Of a stretch of DNA of 64,000 nucleotides, positions 34,745-43,337 are shown in pieces. Position 1 is the first letter of the stretch, and every line of letters starts with the position of its first letter. Source of the stretch: Saccharopolyspora gloriosae (GTDB taxonomy: Bacteria; Actinomycetota; Actinomycetes; Mycobacteriales; Pseudonocardiaceae). Position numbers and translations under genes: made by a program. The notes below the pieces were generated by a model. It ran no database searches. It had not been told where the DNA came from and saw only the letters and a list, made by a program, of their open reading frames with translations. The stretch covers positions 6,387,501 to 6,451,500 of the forward strand of contig NZ_JACHIV010000001.1 of assembly GCF_014203325.1 (NCBI RefSeq). The letters run 5' to 3'.

Positions 34745-34832
34745 CGAGGTCCTGCCCGGTCGTGCCGGTGCAGCGCACCGGGGAAACCCGGCCGCCGGGA
34801 CCGCGATCCGCGCTGTCCGCCTCGCACTCGAC

Positions 34833-36203
34833 TCACGCCTCGCGGAAGCGGCGGATCTCTTCGGACAGGTCGCGGGCATCGGAGTTCATCCGGTGCCGCC
34901 CGGCCTCCAGCTCCAGCGGCTTGAGGCGGTCGGAGACGCGCGCCGACTTGACCTTCTCGCCGATCTGCAGCGCCGACCGCCCGACCTTGATGCCCTCCTG
35001 CAGGTCACCGGCCCGGATGTGGTTGGTGGCCTGCAAGCTGAGCCCGAAGACGTGGGTGCGCTGCATGTCCGCGCCGTACGCCTCGTTGCACTTGATCGTC
35101 TCGGCGACCGCGAGCGGCGCGTAGCGATCCGGGTCGAACACGGCCAGCGCGTCGTGCGCCGAGCCGATCATCCCGTGCAGGTCGTTCTCGTTGAAGAACC
35201 GCACCCAGTCCGGCGCCTCGGCCACGTTCGCCCTGGCGAACTCGTCCTTGGTGCGCCCGACCATCTTCTGCACCTGTTCGGGCTTGTTGAGCATCCCGTA
35301 GGCCCAGGCCTCGTTCGCGCACAGCACGGCCACCGTTAACGAGGAACCGGACTCCTGCGCGGCGATCTGCCCCAGCTGGAACAGCTTCAGCGCCTCGTTC
35401 GGCTCCTGGTAGTGCAGGTAGACGCGGCCCATCCGGTACAGCACGCTGGCCACGAGGCTGTCGTCGTCGGCCTGCTTGGCGAACTCCAGCGCCTTGCCGA
35501 AGTGGCCGCGCGCAGGGTCGAGCAGACCGGTGTCGAAGGAGGTCCAGCCGGCCAGGCTGTGCATGTCCGCCAACGACACGTAGAGCTTTCGCTTGACCTG
35601 ATCGGACGCGTTCGCGTCGAGCAGTTGCTGCGCCCAGGAAAGCTGGGCGACCACGGCGTCGCGGCAGGTGCCGCCGCCGTAGCGATAGTCCAGGTCACGC
35701 AGCGCCTTGGTGGCCGCCTGGATCTGCTGCACGTCGGTCATGCCGATGCGCATCGGAGCAGGCGTCTGCACGTTGCTCGGCACCCAAGTGCTCTCCTCCG
35801 CCCCGAAGACCGCGGCACCCATGGTCACCGCCGCCGCGTGGGACAGGAACTTCCGACGCTTCACCGACTCGTCCTCCTCAGCCTGGGGGCCGCTGTTCGT
35901 CTTCGCGACCCTCATTGCCGTCGCCCCGTCGTAGGCGAGGCCCATGTACCCCCTCGGTATCCCGAGGCCGTCGGCGATTCGGGCCAGCACGTCATAAGCC
36001 ATGACCTGGCGGCCCTTCAGGATCTCCGAGACCTCGGACTGCGACTGGCCCGTCGATGCCGCGATCTGGCGCTGCGAAACCCCGATCCGGCGCAGTTGCC
36101 GGTAGATCTCGCTGACGTTCCGCGCCGCCAACGCGTCCCGCATCTCACGGCCGTCCCAGACGTCTCGTGTAACGGGCGAGCCGTTCGAACCGATGGTGTT
36201 CAT
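34833..36203 (-). CDS. XRE-type HTH regulator with TPR-like domain, NsdA-like
   Basis: A 456-residue regulator. The HTH (about residues 30-75: IYRQLRRIGVSQRQIAASTGQSQSEVSEILKGRQVMAYDVLARIADGLGIPRGYMGLAYDG) is the very conserved segment of Streptomyces NsdA-type proteins, negative regulators of development and antibiotic production. A linker with a hydrophobic patch (KRRKFLSHAAAVTMGAAVFG) and a helical TPR-like domain (about 190-430) follow, for example SLADMHSLAGWTSFDTG and VLYRMGRVYLHYQEPNEALKLF. ATG 36203 follows a GGGGG ribosome site. Inverted repeats in the divergent promoter are candidate operators. Confidence 0.87.
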   Translation of the reverse strand: MNTIGSNGSPVTRDVWDGREMRDALAARNVSEIYRQLRRIGVSQRQIAASTGQSQSEVSEILKGRQVMAYDVLARIADGLGIPRGYMGLAYDGATAMRVAKTNSGPQAEEDESVKRRKFLSHAAAVTMGAAVFGAEESTWVPSNVQTPAPMRIGMTDVQQIQAATKALRDLDYRYGGGTCRDAVVAQLSWAQQLLDANASDQVKRKLYVSLADMHSLAGWTSFDTGLLDPARGHFGKALEFAKQADDDSLVASVLYRMGRVYLHYQEPNEALKLFQLGQIAAQESGSSLTVAVLCANEAWAYGMLNKPEQVQKMVGRTKDEFARANVAEAPDWVRFFNENDLHGMIGSAHDALAVFDPDRYAPLAVAETIKCNEAYGADMQRTHVFGLSLQATNHIRAGDLQEGIKVGRSALQIGEKVKSARVSDRLKPLELEAGRHRMNSDARDLSEEIRRFREA

Positions 36204-36217
36204 TTAGACCCCCTCAC

Positions 36218-36273
36218 ACTCTGCACGGGCGTCGGTCGCAGAGTAAGGGCACTTCGACAAGCCGGTGAAGTGC
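36218..36273. promoter_or_regulatory. Two adjacent inverted repeats in a divergent promoter region
   Basis: ACTCTGC (36218-36224) pairs with GCAGAGT (36238-36244), and GCACTTC (36249-36255) pairs with GAAGTGC (36267-36273). They are in the 220-bp gap between the NsdA-like regulator and the small-gene pair and could be operators for the HTH protein or part of an RNA leader. Confidence 0.45.
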
Positions 36274-36423
36274 GTATCGGCAGAGGTGATCGGCAGGGGT
36301 GAAGTCCGCCGACCGTTCGTCGTCGCCGTTGAGCCGGTCATCGCCTACCGGCTACCGCCCGCGATCGACGCGTTCCAATCTAGTCATCGGTAGCAACCGA
36401 GTACGGAGAGGAACCCGATCGGC

Positions 36424-36708
36424 ATGGGCGGCATCGAGGAGTCCGGATCCCGGACCGGCGTGGAGGTCACCGCGCAAGCGGCGGTGCCCGGCCAGGCCGG
36501 GCCGAAGCCGGAATCCGCCGACCGACGCCGGTGGTGGCGGGTGCTGTGTCGCGACGTCGTGCACGTCCGCCGCTACCTCACCGTGCTGGTCAACCGGGAC
36601 AGGGTGGTTCTCGTCGGACCGCCCGGCCGCACCGTGGTGCTGTCGACCGATGGAGTCGGCGAGTTGAGCAACGCATTACGGCGGGCCGCTGATCAGGCGA
36701 GAGAGTGA
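36424..36708 (+). CDS. Small unrecognised protein, divergent from the NsdA-like regulator
   Basis: A 94-residue soluble protein. The first 35 residues are polar; the rest (VHVRRYLTVLVNRDRVVLVGPPGRTVVLSTDGVGELSNALRRAADQ) predicts beta strands ending in a helix. Pairs of small proteins beside XRE regulators are a common actinomycete arrangement (compare whiJ/abaA-type loci), though this one lacks the DUF397 pattern. ATG 36424 is preceded by GAGAGGA at slightly long distance. The next gene starts 13 bp after the stop, so both are likely on one transcript. Confidence 0.6.
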   Translation: MGGIEESGSRTGVEVTAQAAVPGQAGPKPESADRRRWWRVLCRDVVHVRRYLTVLVNRDRVVLVGPPGRTVVLSTDGVGELSNALRRAADQARE

Positions 36709-36721
36709 CGGTGAGGTTGCG

Positions 36722-37060
36722 GTGGACGAGATATTGGGTCAGGTGCTGCGCAACGCGGTGTGGGAGCGGCTCGACGTGCTGAGCGAGCTGGCGAACCGCG
36801 CGGACGCCCCGTCCCTGCTGTCCGTGGCGCGTTCCGAACTCCCCCGGCTCACCGAGGGATGGCGAACGCTGCTGGCCGCGCACGACACCGACGACAAGGG
36901 CAACTGCATCGAGTGCTCGTCCCGTTGGCGACCGCGGAGCGCACCGTGCTCCGTGTGGCGCTCGGCTTACGAGCACCTGGTCGCGGGCGCCCTCGCCCCC
37001 CGTCCCGCACGGCACCAGCGCCCGGCGCACGAGCTGCGCCCGGCCGCGCCGGTGCCGTAG
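36722..37060 (+). CDS. Small protein with a Cys-rich putative metal-binding motif
   Basis: A 112-residue protein. An N-terminal helical part (LGQVLRNAVWERLDVLSELANRADAPSLLSVARSELPRLTEGWRTLL) is followed by NCIECSSRWRPRSAPCSVWRSAYEHL, in which C-x2-C-x9-C plus a His could bind zinc. GTG 36722 has GGTGAGG upstream. It resembles small proteins I associate with Pseudonocardiales genomes near XRE regulators. No enzymatic motif; a regulatory or protein-binding role is only a guess. Confidence 0.65.
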   Translation: MDEILGQVLRNAVWERLDVLSELANRADAPSLLSVARSELPRLTEGWRTLLAAHDTDDKGNCIECSSRWRPRSAPCSVWRSAYEHLVAGALAPRPARHQRPAHELRPAAPVP

Positions 37061-37431
37061 ACCGGCGGTCTCGTTCTCGTCCGGGTCAGCATCACTCCCT
37101 CCCCGAACCGGACGGGTCGAGAACCGCCCCGGTGGCCGGCGAACCGTCGCCGTGCACCCCCGACCACGGCAGTGGTCGCCGGCCACCACGAACTTCCAAT
37201 TCCACAGTGGACGTGCGGCGGGTCCCGGCGAGCTCCGGAGACCGCCGCCGCGCGCAGTCTTCCGCGGGCCGGTGCTGTAGAACTCCCCTCCCCCGACCGG
37301 TATCGGTCCGCGGATTCCAACGACCTCGGTCCCCTTCTCCCCGAAGGGGGGCCGGGGTGGACGAGGGGTCCCGGTGCTCGTTTCCCCGGATGAGCACCGG
37401 GACCTTTCTTGTCACCAGGCCCGGCGGCCGA
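37061..37431. other. Convergent intergenic region with several hairpins
   Basis: No gene is supported in these 371 bp. Besides the strong terminator at 37367-37408, small stems occur at GACCG-GTAT-CGGTC (about 37297-37310) and CCCCTTC/GAAGGGG (about 37331-37350). The rest shows nothing specific. Confidence 0.55.
37367..37408. terminator. Intrinsic terminator between convergent genes
   Basis: GGTCCCGGTGCTC (37367-37379) pairs perfectly with GAGCACCGGGACC (37392-37404), followed by TTTC on the plus strand. It should end transcripts of the small gene pair and possibly also those of the opposing 1053-residue gene. Confidence 0.88.
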
Positions 37432-40400
37432 TCACTTCCGCCGCAGCCGCGCGGTGGCGGCGAACTCCGGGTCCAGCCGCATGCCGCCGCCCGCACCGAG
37501 CCGGGTGTGCTCGGCGGGCACCACGAACCACGGTTGCCGCGGTCCGATCAGCGGCGAGTACACCGGCACGAATCCCCTGTCCTGCAACGAGACCGCGAAG
37601 TCGGCGCCGAGCTGCCCGCGGCGGTCCAGCGCGCCGGTGCCCTGCCACGGCAGCAGCCCGGACCCGCCGAGGTAGGTGAACCCGCAGCGCCCCGGCCGGG
37701 CCGCGCTCACCGTGAGCCGCACCCGGTTCGGGAACAGCAGCTCCTCGTAGCCGAGCTCTTCGTCCACCCGCATCGTCGCCAGGTAGCGCACCACGGTGTG
37801 CCAGGCGCGGCGCAGCACCTCCACCCTCGACCGCCGCAGCATCGGCGGCACCGCCGTGCCGTCGAGGTCGTAGACGTCGGCGTACACCGCCCGCGCCCAC
37901 GCGACCCGCTCGATCCCGGCGGGCACCGACAGCGGAACCGAATACACCACCGACATCAGCATTTCGCGGAACATCTCGACCGACGGCGCCACCGCCGGAT
38001 CGGCCCCCGCCGCCCGCTGATCCACTCGGGCTAGGGTGCGCAGCGGTCGCTCGGCGATGTCCAGCCCGCGCAACGCGTCGGTGAGCAGCCGCCGGTGCCG
38101 CGCCGCGCGCTCCGCCCGCTCGGCGGGCAGGTCCACGTCCAGCCGCCGGGCCGCGACCGCGTCCACCTCTTCGATGACCGCGGTCTCGCCGAGCCCGGCC
38201 AGATCGGCGTACTCGCGCAGGATCGAGCTGTAGGTCCCGGTGATCGACAGCGGCCGGGGCCGGAAGTGCCTGCCATCGGTGAGGATGCGGAACCGCAGGC
38301 CCGGTGGGTGCACGGCGGTCGCAGCGCGCTGCATCTCGCGCAGTCGCACCACACCGCCGAACTCGGCGAGGTCCGGCAGCGGTCCGGACGCCTTCAACCC
38401 GTTCAAGCACTGCTTGATGGGGAAGCCGAGCAGCACCACGTCGATCGGCCGGTCCTCGCGCAGGAACGGCTCGACGTCGCGGCGCAGGTGCTCGACCTGG
38501 TAGTTCGACCGGGCCCCCTTGAGGAACTGCTTGCGGCTGAGCACGTGGTGCAGGGCGTGCACGACGCGGTCGAGCCGCTCGGACTCGGGCACCGGCCCGG
38601 TGAGCCCGAACCGGTCGCGGGCGGCGCGGGCCAACCGGTCCGCGGCCCGGTCCGCGTCGGCGAGCACGGTGTGCGCGAGCTCCAGCGCCTCGTCGCGGTT
38701 CAGCCGCACCGCCCAGCGCCGCGCCGATCGGTTCGCGCGCAACGCGCCGATCTGCAGTTCCTCCAACGAATGCGCGTGCGAGAGCAGCCCCGGGCCCGAC
38801 CCGCCGCTGCGCGGCCGCGGCTCGGTCTCGAAGGTGGCGATCGCCGGAGCGCGGTCCGGCACCGGCTGCCCCGGGCGTCGTTCGACGACGAGGCCCGGCA
38901 CCTCGACCGCGATCGCCAGCGCGGCCGGGTACTCCTTGGTGAGCGCGATCCGGTTGGCGTGCATGTCGTCGAACACGGCGATCACGTCGAGCTCGCCGAA
39001 TTCCCGCAGCCGCGCCACCTTCAGCTCCGGGATGGGCCGGGTCCGGTCGTCGGGCATGCACAGCAGCGGCGCGTCGGGGACTCCGGCCGCTTCGAGCACG
39101 GCCGCGGTGTGGTCGCGGACCCGTTCCCTCCTGCCGGTGCAGAACACGACCTGCCCGCCCGCGTCCCGCACGTCCCACACGAACCGGGCGAGCCCGGCGT
39201 TGACCTCGTCGGTGCGCAACCGGTTCCAGGGCCGGGCGAAGGCCCGGAAGAACTCGGCGTGCACCGCCCGCCAGTCCACCTCCGGGTACTTCTCGTGCAG
39301 GCCGGTGAGTTCGAGGAACGTGTGCCAGGTCGAGTCGGCGTAGGTCGGCAGCACCGGCAGCGAATCCGGGTCGGCGAGCTCCGGAATGCCGTTCGGCGCC
39401 CCGGCCCGGGGCCCGGATACCGCGCGGGTCGCTTCGACGGTGCGGCGCAGCGGGATGATCCCGCACAGGTCGAGGTCGATGACCACGGCCGGTTGCGGCA
39501 GCTCGCGGTTCCAACGGCGGCGCCGGGTCCGGTCCTGCACGGTGTCGAGCACGTGGCGCAGGATCGTGTGCTGGTCGGCGTCGACGTGGTGGACGTGGGG
39601 CCGCAGCTCGGTGCGGGCGAGCAGCCGGGCGGTGGGCCGGTCGAGGTGGCGCAGCTCCTCGGCGAGCACCCGGTCGATCGCGGCGCGCACCGAGTCGCCG
39701 CGGGGCGGCGAGTATCCGATCCGGCGGAAACCGTCGGCGAGGTCCGCGAACACCGCGAGCAGGGTGCGGGCGGCCTCGCGGGCGGTGTGCTCGTCGGGGG
39801 CGGGTGCGGCGGTGGCGGTGATGACGCGGCCGGTCGCCTCCAGCTCGGTGGACAGCTCGAAGGCGAGCGCGTCCGGTGCCGCGAACAGCGCGGTGCGCCG
39901 CACTTCCAACGCGTGCCGGAACGCCCGCAGCGGTGGTCGCACGAAGTGCTCCACGAAGAACCGGAGTTCGTGCTCCCGGTGCGCGAAGCGGTTGTCGATG
40001 ACCAGCCGCAGCAGACCGGGCGCGCCGTCCGGTCCCGGAGCCAGCAGGGCGTCCGGGCGCACCGCGACGGTGCCACCGGGATGTTCCGGGTGCGGCGGGG
40101 CCGGCAGCGCGCCGGTACCGCGCGCGACCGCTCCGCCCGGAGCTCGCCGCGCGGACTCGGGCACCAGCGTGGCGCAGTGCATCCGCAGCAGCGGATCGTC
40201 GAGCACCGTCCGCGTCAGCGGGTCCTCGCCCGCCGCGGCGCCGGACCCGGCCGGGTCGGCGGCGCCGAGGGTGCCGGTGAGCCGCGCCAGCCAGCCGGGG
40301 TCGTAGCGTCGTCGCCTGCGCCGCAGCCGGACCAGCAGGCGGTAGAGCTCGGCCCAGGTCGGTTCGGCGCCGAGCGGCACTCCGCTGCCCGCGCCTTCGC

Positions 40401-40593
40401 CGACCAGCCGGAACGCGCCCGAGCGCCACCGCACCCGCAGGTCGTAGCCGCCGTCGCGCAGCAAGCGGTCCGCCTCCGGAACCGACAGCGGGGCCCACAG
40501 GTCCTGCGCGGGCCGGTCCGTCCACATCGGATCGGGTGGTACCTGGTCGAAGGTGGTCGAGGCCGGTCGGGTGACCGGCGTGCGCGCGGTCAC
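37432..40593 (-). CDS. HAD-phosphatase / isocyanide synthase (DIT1/PvcA) fusion protein
   Basis: A 1053-residue cytoplasmic protein with three regions. Residues 1-360 are unrecognised and Arg/Ala-rich. Residues 366-570 carry all four HAD motifs: D373-L-D375 in VVIDLDLCG, T486 in FCTGR, K525 in ELKVARL, and D542-D543 in VFDDMHANR. Residues 690-1040 match the isonitrile synthase fold: GFPIKQCLNGLKASGPLPDLAE (721-744), PPGLRFRILTDGRHF (763-777), and a C-terminal RVRLTVS...LLPWQGTG, comparable to the RLSIHP and TPWH stretches of PvcA. Such enzymes convert an amino-acid amine to an isocyanide with ribulose-5-phosphate, so a fused phosphatase is intriguing. No partner dioxygenase or NRPS is adjacent. 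The start is GTG 40593; ribosome site weak. Confidence 0.78.
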   Translation of the reverse strand: MTARTPVTRPASTTFDQVPPDPMWTDRPAQDLWAPLSVPEADRLLRDGGYDLRVRWRSGAFRLVGEGAGSGVPLGAEPTWAELYRLLVRLRRRRRRYDPGWLARLTGTLGAADPAGSGAAAGEDPLTRTVLDDPLLRMHCATLVPESARRAPGGAVARGTGALPAPPHPEHPGGTVAVRPDALLAPGPDGAPGLLRLVIDNRFAHREHELRFFVEHFVRPPLRAFRHALEVRRTALFAAPDALAFELSTELEATGRVITATAAPAPDEHTAREAARTLLAVFADLADGFRRIGYSPPRGDSVRAAIDRVLAEELRHLDRPTARLLARTELRPHVHHVDADQHTILRHVLDTVQDRTRRRRWNRELPQPAVVIDLDLCGIIPLRRTVEATRAVSGPRAGAPNGIPELADPDSLPVLPTYADSTWHTFLELTGLHEKYPEVDWRAVHAEFFRAFARPWNRLRTDEVNAGLARFVWDVRDAGGQVVFCTGRRERVRDHTAAVLEAAGVPDAPLLCMPDDRTRPIPELKVARLREFGELDVIAVFDDMHANRIALTKEYPAALAIAVEVPGLVVERRPGQPVPDRAPAIATFETEPRPRSGGSGPGLLSHAHSLEELQIGALRANRSARRWAVRLNRDEALELAHTVLADADRAADRLARAARDRFGLTGPVPESERLDRVVHALHHVLSRKQFLKGARSNYQVEHLRRDVEPFLREDRPIDVVLLGFPIKQCLNGLKASGPLPDLAEFGGVVRLREMQRAATAVHPPGLRFRILTDGRHFRPRPLSITGTYSSILREYADLAGLGETAVIEEVDAVAARRLDVDLPAERAERAARHRRLLTDALRGLDIAERPLRTLARVDQRAAGADPAVAPSVEMFREMLMSVVYSVPLSVPAGIERVAWARAVYADVYDLDGTAVPPMLRRSRVEVLRRAWHTVVRYLATMRVDEELGYEELLFPNRVRLTVSAARPGRCGFTYLGGSGLLPWQGTGALDRRGQLGADFAVSLQDRGFVPVYSPLIGPRQPWFVVPAEHTRLGAGGGMRLDPEFAATARLRRK

Positions 40594-40923
40594 CGGGCGG
40601 TCGGGCGAGGTGCCGGAACCTGGCCCGCGCGGCTGCCGGGCGGAGCGGGGTGGACGTGCGCGGCCGGTCTGGCGGTGGCGGGACGGGCGGCGGCGGGGCT
40701 CGGCACGAGCCGAATCCGTCCGGCGGCCCGTCCCGGCGCGAAGTCGCGGGGAGTTCGGATGCGGGGAGAACGAGGCGCGACGCCGCAGTAGCTCACGATC
40801 ACCTTTCCGTCACAGCTCGAATCGATTCGCCTCACGCTAGATAGTGACTATGTGCGTCGGCAACGTGACCGAATGCATACGCCATGCAGTAACTCCGCCC
40901 CGATCGCAGTGACTTGGAACACT

Positions 40924-41199
40924 ATGAGGGTGATCGGGGTGCGCAAGCCACCCCTTCCACCGAGCGGGACCGCCCCGCGCAGCGGCACCCCTTCGGTGGA
41001 CACCGGGCCCGGCGAGTCCACTGCCTGCACCGACGCCGCGAGCGGCACACTGGAGCGGATCGACCGAGTGCGCCGTACCGTCGTCGGGCACCACCCCGAT
41101 CCCCCACGACGCCCGGCACTCGGGCCGGAAGCCCGGTTCCCGCTCGGCTCCTCCGCCGTCCGCGAACCGGTGAACGACGAACATGATCTCGATGATTGA
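40924..41199 (+). CDS. Possible small Pro-rich protein, unrecognised
   Basis: A 91-codon ORF (MRVIGVRKPPLPPSGTAPRSG... ending NDEHDLDD) with roughly 80% G/C at third positions, which is the main reason to list it. No signal peptide, membrane helix or known motif; strongly Pro/Arg/Asp-rich and probably disordered. The ribosome site is weak (GGAA 6 bases before ATG). It may be a shadow of GC-rich intergenic DNA instead. Confidence 0.35.
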   Translation: MRVIGVRKPPLPPSGTAPRSGTPSVDTGPGESTACTDAASGTLERIDRVRRTVVGHHPDPPRRPALGPEARFPLGSSAVREPVNDEHDLDD

Positions 41200-41234
41200 G
41201 ATGATCTCGGACGCAACCGCCTGGGATGATCTCG
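41183..41234 (+). promoter_or_regulatory. Three ATGATCTCG direct repeats upstream of the TetR gene
   Basis: ATGATCTCG occurs at 41183-41191, 41201-41209 and 41226-41234. The first two also form an inverted pair, ATCTC-GATGATT-GAGAT (41186-41202). They lie 97-148 bp before the TTG start and are a likely autoregulatory operator. Confidence 0.5.
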
Positions 41235-41330
41235 CGGCGAGGCCGTCTCGGAAGCTCGGGACCGTCCGCGGCGGAGCACCGCCCCGGACGCTCCGCCGGC
41301 ACGGCCCGCACGAGTGATCAAGGAGTCGCC

Positions 41331-41975
41331 TTGCCCGCCGAAGTCGCCCCCCTCCGCCGCAAGCCGGTCCAGCAGCGCAGCACCCAGCGCGTGGAGAAGA
41401 TGCTGGAATCCTGCGCCCAGCTCATCGACGAACTCGGCTACGAAGGGGTCACCACCACCCTGATCGCCGAACGCGCCGGTGTCGCCGTCGGATCGCTGTA
41501 CCAGTTCTTCCCCGACAAGCGAGCCGTCGTGCAGGAACTCACCCGGCGCAACCTGAACCGCTTCGTCGACGTCATCGGCGAACGCTTCGCCACCAGCGAC
41601 CTCGCGAACTGGTGGGACGCCGTGGACACGGTGATCGACGTCTACATCACCATGCACCGCGACGTGCCCGCGTTCAGCAGGCTGCACTTCGGCGACGTGG
41701 TGGACCTGCGGCTGCTCGACGAGAGCAAGGACAACAACGCCGTGATCGCCGAGAAGCTCATCGCGCTGCTCAGCGAGCGGTTCACGCTGGACGAGCAGCA
41801 CCTGCTGCTGCCGCTGTCGGTGGCCGTGGAAGCCGCCGACGCGGTGCTGAACCTGGCGTTCCGGCGCGATCCCTCGGGCGACTCCGAACTCGTCGCCGAG
41901 ACCAAGGAGCTCGTGCGCGGCTACCTGGCGAACCGGATGCCGGATCAACCGAACGACTTGGCTTCGCCCCGGTAG
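41331..41975 (+). CDS. TetR-family transcriptional regulator
   Basis: A 214-residue regulator. The N-terminal HTH is RVEKMLESCAQLIDELGYEGVTTTLIAERAGVAVGSLYQFFPDKRAVVQEL, the standard TetR DNA-binding domain. The helical C-terminal half (residues 75-200) binds an unknown ligand. TTG 41331 is chosen because AAGGAG lies 5 bases upstream; the longer frame to 41226 runs through the operator repeats. Its last 31 bases overlap the convergent PLP-enzyme gene. It could control that neighbour, the divergent HAD/isocyanide-synthase gene, or both. Confidence 0.88.
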   Translation: MPAEVAPLRRKPVQQRSTQRVEKMLESCAQLIDELGYEGVTTTLIAERAGVAVGSLYQFFPDKRAVVQELTRRNLNRFVDVIGERFATSDLANWWDAVDTVIDVYITMHRDVPAFSRLHFGDVVDLRLLDESKDNNAVIAEKLIALLSERFTLDEQHLLLPLSVAVEAADAVLNLAFRRDPSGDSELVAETKELVRGYLANRMPDQPNDLASPR

Positions 41976-43198
41976 GTCGGCACCGTGGCGACCACCTGAT
42001 CGCCCTCGACCAGGTGGTAGTGGTCGAACCGCTCGGCGAGCTCGCCCGCCTTGGCGTGGCGCAGCCACACCCGGTCGCCGAGCCGCAGGTCGCGCGCGGC
42101 AGCGCCGGACACCGGGGTCTGCACCTCGCCGGCGCCTTCGGCCGCGGTCAACCGCAGCCCGCGCGGCAGGTGCACGCCCGGCGCTCGACTGGGCCCGGTG
42201 GGGCCGGAGGCGATGTAGCCGCCGCTGAACAGCGTCGCGAACGAACCGCCGGGACGGCGCACCACCGGCAGCGCGTAGAGCACGGCGGGCCGCGGCCGGA
42301 ACGCCCGGTACGCGTCGAACAAGGTGGGGCCGATGAGTCCGGAGCCCGCGGCGATCTCGGTGACGCTACCGTCGGCGCCGGTGCTCTCGATGCTGCCGGT
42401 GCCGCCGCCGTTGACGAACTCCAGCGGCGCCACCGCGCGCACCGCGGCCACCGCCTCCGCGCGGCGCTCGGCCAGCTCGGCCGCCGACCGGCGCTGCATC
42501 CAGCGCAGCACCGCGGCCAGCAGCGGCTTGCCGGGCGGGGCGTCGCCGAGGCCCGCGATCTGCCCTTCGTAGGCCATGATCCCGACCAGCCGGAACCCGT
42601 CGCGGCCCACGATCCGCTCGGCGAACCGGCGGGCCTGGGCCGGGGTGTGCACGGGTGAGCGGCGCGGGCCGACGTGCGCGAGCCCGCCCGGCACCGGATG
42701 CCAGGCCGCGTCCAGCTCCAGGCAGACCCGCAGCGGTTCGCGGTCCGGGCCGACGACGGCGTCGATGTGGTCCAGGTGCGCCGCGGAGTCGACCAGGATC
42801 GTGATGGCGGCGGCAGCGGCCGGGTCGGCGGCGAGTTCGCGCAGGCCGCGCCGGTCGATCGTCGGGTAGGCGACGAGGATGTCGTCGGACGCGCCTTCGC
42901 GGTGCAGCCAGAGCGCCTCCGGCAGGCTGTAGGCCATCAGCCCGGCGAAGCCCGGCGTGTCCAAAGTGCGGCGGAGCAGTTCCCGGCAGCGCACGGACTT
43001 GGAGGCCACCCGGATCGGGGTGCCCGCGGCGCGGCGGCTCAGGTCGGCGGCGTTGTGGCGGAACGCTTCGAGGTCGACCACGGCGAACGGCGGGTCGAGA
43101 TCGCGGGTCGCCCGGTCCAGGCGGTCGCGTTCGGCGCTGTCGGACGCCGCGGGCTCGGGCAACGGGTCTCCTGCGGAGGGCGCGGGTGTGGGGGGCAC
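41945..43198 (-). CDS. PLP-dependent amino-acid aldolase/deaminase of the alanine-racemase fold
   Basis: About 417 residues with the fold-type III (alanine racemase-like) barrel. PPFAVVDLEAFRHNAADLSRRAAGTPIRVASKSVRC carries the PLP-binding Lys in ASKS. The pattern GIMAYEGQIAGLGD and VNGGGTGSIEST (phosphate-binding Gly-rich loop) follows, with a C-terminal beta domain typical of D-threonine aldolase/D-serine dehydratase relatives. M. tuberculosis has a related gene (Rv1769) near gulonolactone oxidase Rv1771, the same neighbourhood as here. The exact substrate is unknown. The first 25 residues are low-complexity; the start could be one of several codons. Confidence 0.82.
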   Translation of the reverse strand: MPPTPAPSAGDPLPEPAASDSAERDRLDRATRDLDPPFAVVDLEAFRHNAADLSRRAAGTPIRVASKSVRCRELLRRTLDTPGFAGLMAYSLPEALWLHREGASDDILVAYPTIDRRGLRELAADPAAAAAITILVDSAAHLDHIDAVVGPDREPLRVCLELDAAWHPVPGGLAHVGPRRSPVHTPAQARRFAERIVGRDGFRLVGIMAYEGQIAGLGDAPPGKPLLAAVLRWMQRRSAAELAERRAEAVAAVRAVAPLEFVNGGGTGSIESTGADGSVTEIAAGSGLIGPTLFDAYRAFRPRPAVLYALPVVRRPGGSFATLFSGGYIASGPTGPSRAPGVHLPRGLRLTAAEGAGEVQTPVSGAAARDLRLGDRVWLRHAKAGELAERFDHYHLVEGDQVVATVPTYRGEAKSFG

Positions 43199-43337
43199 TC
43201 ACCCACGGTAGGCGGAGCGGGGTTGTTATGTGAATCTCATTCACATACTTTCTTGCGGCACCGCCCCGAACCGGACCGCCCGGCCACCGCCGGACGACGC
43301 ACCCGGCCCGGCCACGCGCCTCAGGAGGTCTGTGATC

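Larger units (their letters stand above)
40594..41330. other. Long intergenic region with one possible small gene and a set of direct repeats
   Basis: This 737-bp gap between the HAD/isocyanide-synthase gene and the TetR regulator must contain both divergent promoters. It includes a 91-codon ORF with coding-like third positions (40924-41199) and three ATGATCTCG repeats just before the TetR gene. The rest, 40594-40923, shows no gene I can support. Confidence 0.5.

Noticed and set aside
38095-40791. Plus-strand ORF of 898 codons
   Set aside because: It lies opposite the HAD/isocyanide-synthase gene. The minus strand has coherent HAD and DIT1 motifs; this frame has none.
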